Below are positions 6,369 through 8,613 of a stretch of DNA of 8,613 bases, one piece after another (positions within the stretch are counted from its first letter, which is position 1; the number at the start of each line of letters is the position of its first letter). A program made the position numbers and the translations under genes. The notes below the pieces were generated by a model. The model was not told the origin of the DNA and did no database searches. It worked only from the letters and a program-made list of their open reading frames with translations. The stretch covers positions 1-8,613 of the forward strand of contig JANXNM010000746.1 in assembly GCA_025354065.1 (NCBI GenBank), in the 5' to 3' direction. This stretch comes from Synechococcales cyanobacterium 340R_concoct_173_sub (GTDB taxonomy: Bacteria; Cyanobacteriota; Cyanobacteriia; Leptolyngbyales; Leptolyngbyaceae).

Positions 6369-8613
6369 CTACACGGTTACCGCCAACTTCGCCTCATCTT
6401 CCTTCGACACAACCCGACCCTCATCCTCAAATCCCGACATCCGATCGAAATTCAAGTACTGATAAACCTCATCCGCCAAAGGACTCAGCTTATCGCCCAC
6501 AATGCTCATATACTCCGTTGCCGTAGGAATCTTGCCGAGCAATGCACAAGCCGCTGCCAATTCTGCCGAACCCAAATACACCTGCGCACCTTTGCCCATG
6601 CGATTGTTGAAGTTGCGGGTGGATGTGGAAAATACGGTTGTATTGTCGTCTACGCGGGCTTGATTACCCATACAAAGAGAACATCCAGGCACTTCAGTAC
6701 GAGCATCCACGCTTTGGAAAGTCGTATAAATCCCTTCTTTACGCAATTGCTCTTCATCCATACGAGTCGGCGGCGCAATCCAAAGACGAACGCCTTCGAT
6801 CGCACTGTTGCCTTCCAATACTTTTGCCGCTGCTCGGTAATGTCCGATATTGGTCATACAAGACCCAATAAACACTTCCTGAACTGGATCGCCCGCCACT
6901 TCGGAAAGAGTTTTGATATTGTCGGGATCGTTGGGAGCCGCCACGATCGGTTCTGTAATAGCATTCAAATCAATCTCAATGATATCGGCATATTCAGCAT
7001 CGGCATCCGCGACGAGCAATACTGGATTTGCCAACCATTCTTCCATTTTGCGCACACGACGGAGAATCGTTCTTGCATCGCCATACCCGCGAGCTACCAT
7101 ATTCTTCAGCAATGCAACATTTGAGCGCAGATATTCACTCACGGTTTCGACAGAGAGCGCGATCGTGGACCCTGCCGCAGATCGTTCAGCCGTTGCATCA
7201 GTGAGTTCAAAGGCTTGTTCTAATTTTAGATTTGGCAACCCTTCCATTTCAATAATGCGGCCAGAAAATACATTGATTTTGTTTTCTTTTGCAACGGTGA
7301 GTTTGCCTTGTTGAATGGCAACGTAGGGAATAGCATTGACGACATCTCGCAAGGTTACGCCCGGTTGTAATTCCCCTGTAAATCTCACGAGTACCGACTC
7401 CGGCATATCCAGAGGCATTGCCCCTAATGCTGCTGCAAACGCGACCAAACCCGATCCGGCGGGGAAGGAAATACCCAACGGAAAACGAGTATGGGAATCG
7501 CCACCTGTGCCGACGGTATCCGGTAACAACATCCGGTTTAACCAAGAGTGAATAATGCCATCCCCAGGACGCAAGGACACGCCACCGCGATCGTTCATAA
7601 AATCAGGTAATTCTGTATGAGTTTTAAGATCCACAGGTTTAGGATAAGCCGCAGTATGGCAGAAACTTTGCATAACCAAATCTGCACTAAATCCTAAACA
7701 AGCGAGTTCTTTCAATTCATCACGAGTCATTGGACCTGTTGTATCTTGAGACCCCACGGTTGTAATGTGCGGTTCACAGGAGATACCGGGACGCACGCCT
7801 ACAATCCCACAAGCCTTACCCACCATCTTCTGCGCCAACGTGAAGCCTTTGCCCGTATCTGCCGGAATCTGCGGACGCACAAACAAGTCACTCACAGGCA
7901 TTCCCAGCACCGCTCTTGCTTTATCTGTTAACGTCCGCCCAATCAATAACGGAATCCGACCGCCAGCCCGTACTTCATCAAAAATAGTATCGGGTTTCAA
8001 ATTAAATCTAGTAATCACCTCTCCATTATGGATTTCACCCTTGTATGGATAAATTGTAATCACGTCCCCTGTATTCATTCCAGAGACATCACATTCGATC
8101 GGAAGTGAACCTGAATCTTCTGCGGTATTAAAGAAAATCGGTGCAATATTACTTCCTAATACAACGCCGCCCGATCGTTTATTGGGCACAAAGGGAATGT
8201 CTTCACCCATATGCCACAACACTGAATTAATTGCAGATTTCCGAGAAGATCCGGTCCCCACCACGTCTCCGACATAAGCTACGGAATGCCCTTTCTTTTT
8301 TAACTCCGCAATCACGTCTAAAGATCCCGGTAAACGAGTTTCTAACATGGCCATGGCATGCAATGGAATATCTGGGCGCGTGGTCGCATGGGTGGCGGGG
8401 GAAAGGTCATCGGTATTGGTTTCACCGGGAACTTTGAATACAGTAACGGTAATGCTGTCGGGAACGGTAGGACGATCGGTAAACCATTTGGCATCGGCCC
8501 AAGCTTGCATTACTGTTTTTGCATTTGCATTGCCTGCTGCGGCTAATTCCTGCACATCATTAAAGGCATCATAGACTAGTACTATTTTGCATAATGCTGT
8601 AGTTGCTGCTGTT
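6369..8613 (-). CDS. acnB: Aconitate hydratase B, N-terminal part outside window
   Basis: AcnB interconverts citrate and isocitrate through cis-aconitate. In cyanobacteria this leads to 2-oxoglutarate for nitrogen assimilation. The frame stays open to the right edge ([17 protein letters not shown] before [12 protein letters not shown]), so the true start lies beyond it; GTG 8553-8555 is internal. About 747 residues are visible of a family length near 860-870. In order they show the swivel-type domain ([27 protein letters not shown]), the catalytic core ([33 protein letters not shown]), and the 4Fe-4S ligands: one Cys in IGSCMTN (codon 6858-6860) and two in PGCSLCMG (codons 6681-6683 and 6672-6674). 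[12 protein letters not shown] supplies the substrate-binding arginines. The domain order with the swivel ahead of the core is characteristic of AcnB rather than AcnA. A hairpin terminator follows the stop. The promoter is outside the window. Confidence 0.97.
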   Translation of the reverse strand, partial: TAATTALCKIVLVYDAFNDVQELAAAGNANAKTVMQAWADAKWFTDRPTVPDSITVTVFKVPGETNTDDLSPATHATTRPDIPLHAMAMLETRLPGSLDVIAELKKKGHSVAYVGDVVGTGSSRKSAINSVLWHMGEDIPFVPNKRSGGVVLGSNIAPIFFNTAEDSGSLPIECDVSGMNTGDVITIYPYKGEIHNGEVITRFNLKPDTIFDEVRAGGRIPLLIGRTLTDKARAVLGMPVSDLFVRPQIPADTGKGFTLAQKMVGKACGIVGVRPGISCEPHITTVGSQDTTGPMTRDELKELACLGFSADLVMQSFCHTAAYPKPVDLKTHTELPDFMNDRGGVSLRPGDGIIHSWLNRMLLPDTVGTGGDSHTRFPLGISFPAGSGLVAFAAALGAMPLDMPESVLVRFTGELQPGVTLRDVVNAIPYVAIQQGKLTVAKENKINVFSGRIIEMEGLPNLKLEQAFELTDATAERSAAGSTIALSVETVSEYLRSNVALLKNMVARGYGDARTILRRVRKMEEWLANPVLLVADADAEYADIIEIDLNAITEPIVAAPNDPDNIKTLSEVAGDPVQEVFIGSCMTNIGHYRAAAKVLEGNSAIEGVRLWIAPPTRMDEEQLRKEGIYTTFQSVDARTEVPGCSLCMGNQARVDDNTTVFSTSTRNFNNRMGKGAQVYLGSAELAAACALLGKIPTATEYMSIVGDKLSPLADEVYQYLNFDRMSGFEDEGRVVSKEDEAKLAVTV

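Noticed and set aside
6660..7124. Plus-strand open frames opposite acnB
   Set aside because: They are antisense to highly conserved aconitase sequence including the Fe-S cysteines, and show no recognisable protein features.
1..8613. CRISPR array, insertion sequence, rRNA or intact tRNA
   Set aside because: I saw no regularly spaced repeats, transposase motifs, or RNA gene signatures when reading both strands.

Overview
The window looks like cyanobacterial chromosome. Five exact HIP1 octamers (GCGATCGC) and many CGATCG cores are scattered through it. The aconitase is of the AcnB type used by cyanobacteria, and most starts lack a strong Shine-Dalgarno sequence. I cannot name the genus.

Left part (1-4664, all on +): the downstream end of a type I restriction-modification locus. 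It opens inside a YhcG-type (DUF1016) PD-(D/E)XK nuclease gene that is broken by a one-base frameshift in a C run at 437-440. The 3' end of that gene overlaps a short stretch that reads, in another frame, as the conserved C-terminal tail of an HsdS specificity subunit. After a gap of about 110 bases comes an intact 1040-residue hsdR, with its nuclease core and all helicase motifs. Sixteen bases further on is a YgjP/WSS-type zinc metallopeptidase (DUF45), a frequent partner of hsdR genes. hsdM and the complete hsdS are not in the window and would be expected to its left.

Middle (4665-6090): a 226-base gap with inverted and direct repeats and a weak candidate promoter leads into an O6-alkylguanine-DNA alkyltransferase (ogt, +). 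This gene meets a Methyltransf_16-like SAM-dependent methyltransferase (-) tail to tail, with only 6 bases between the two stop codons.

Right part (6091-8613): a 278-base gap holds the likely methyltransferase promoter and a strong hairpin that probably terminates acnB. acnB is on the minus strand and continues beyond the right edge, so its N-terminal part is missing.

How it fits together: the left block is accessory defence DNA. HsdR would need HsdM and HsdS to cut DNA, and the YhcG-like nuclease and metallopeptidase are associated genes of less certain role. The right block is housekeeping: alkylation repair, a protein or small-molecule methyltransferase, and citrate-isocitrate conversion. 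I see no clearly new system. The most unusual points are the displaced HsdS tail, the frameshifted nuclease between hsd genes, and the structured intergenic element near 4717-4818.
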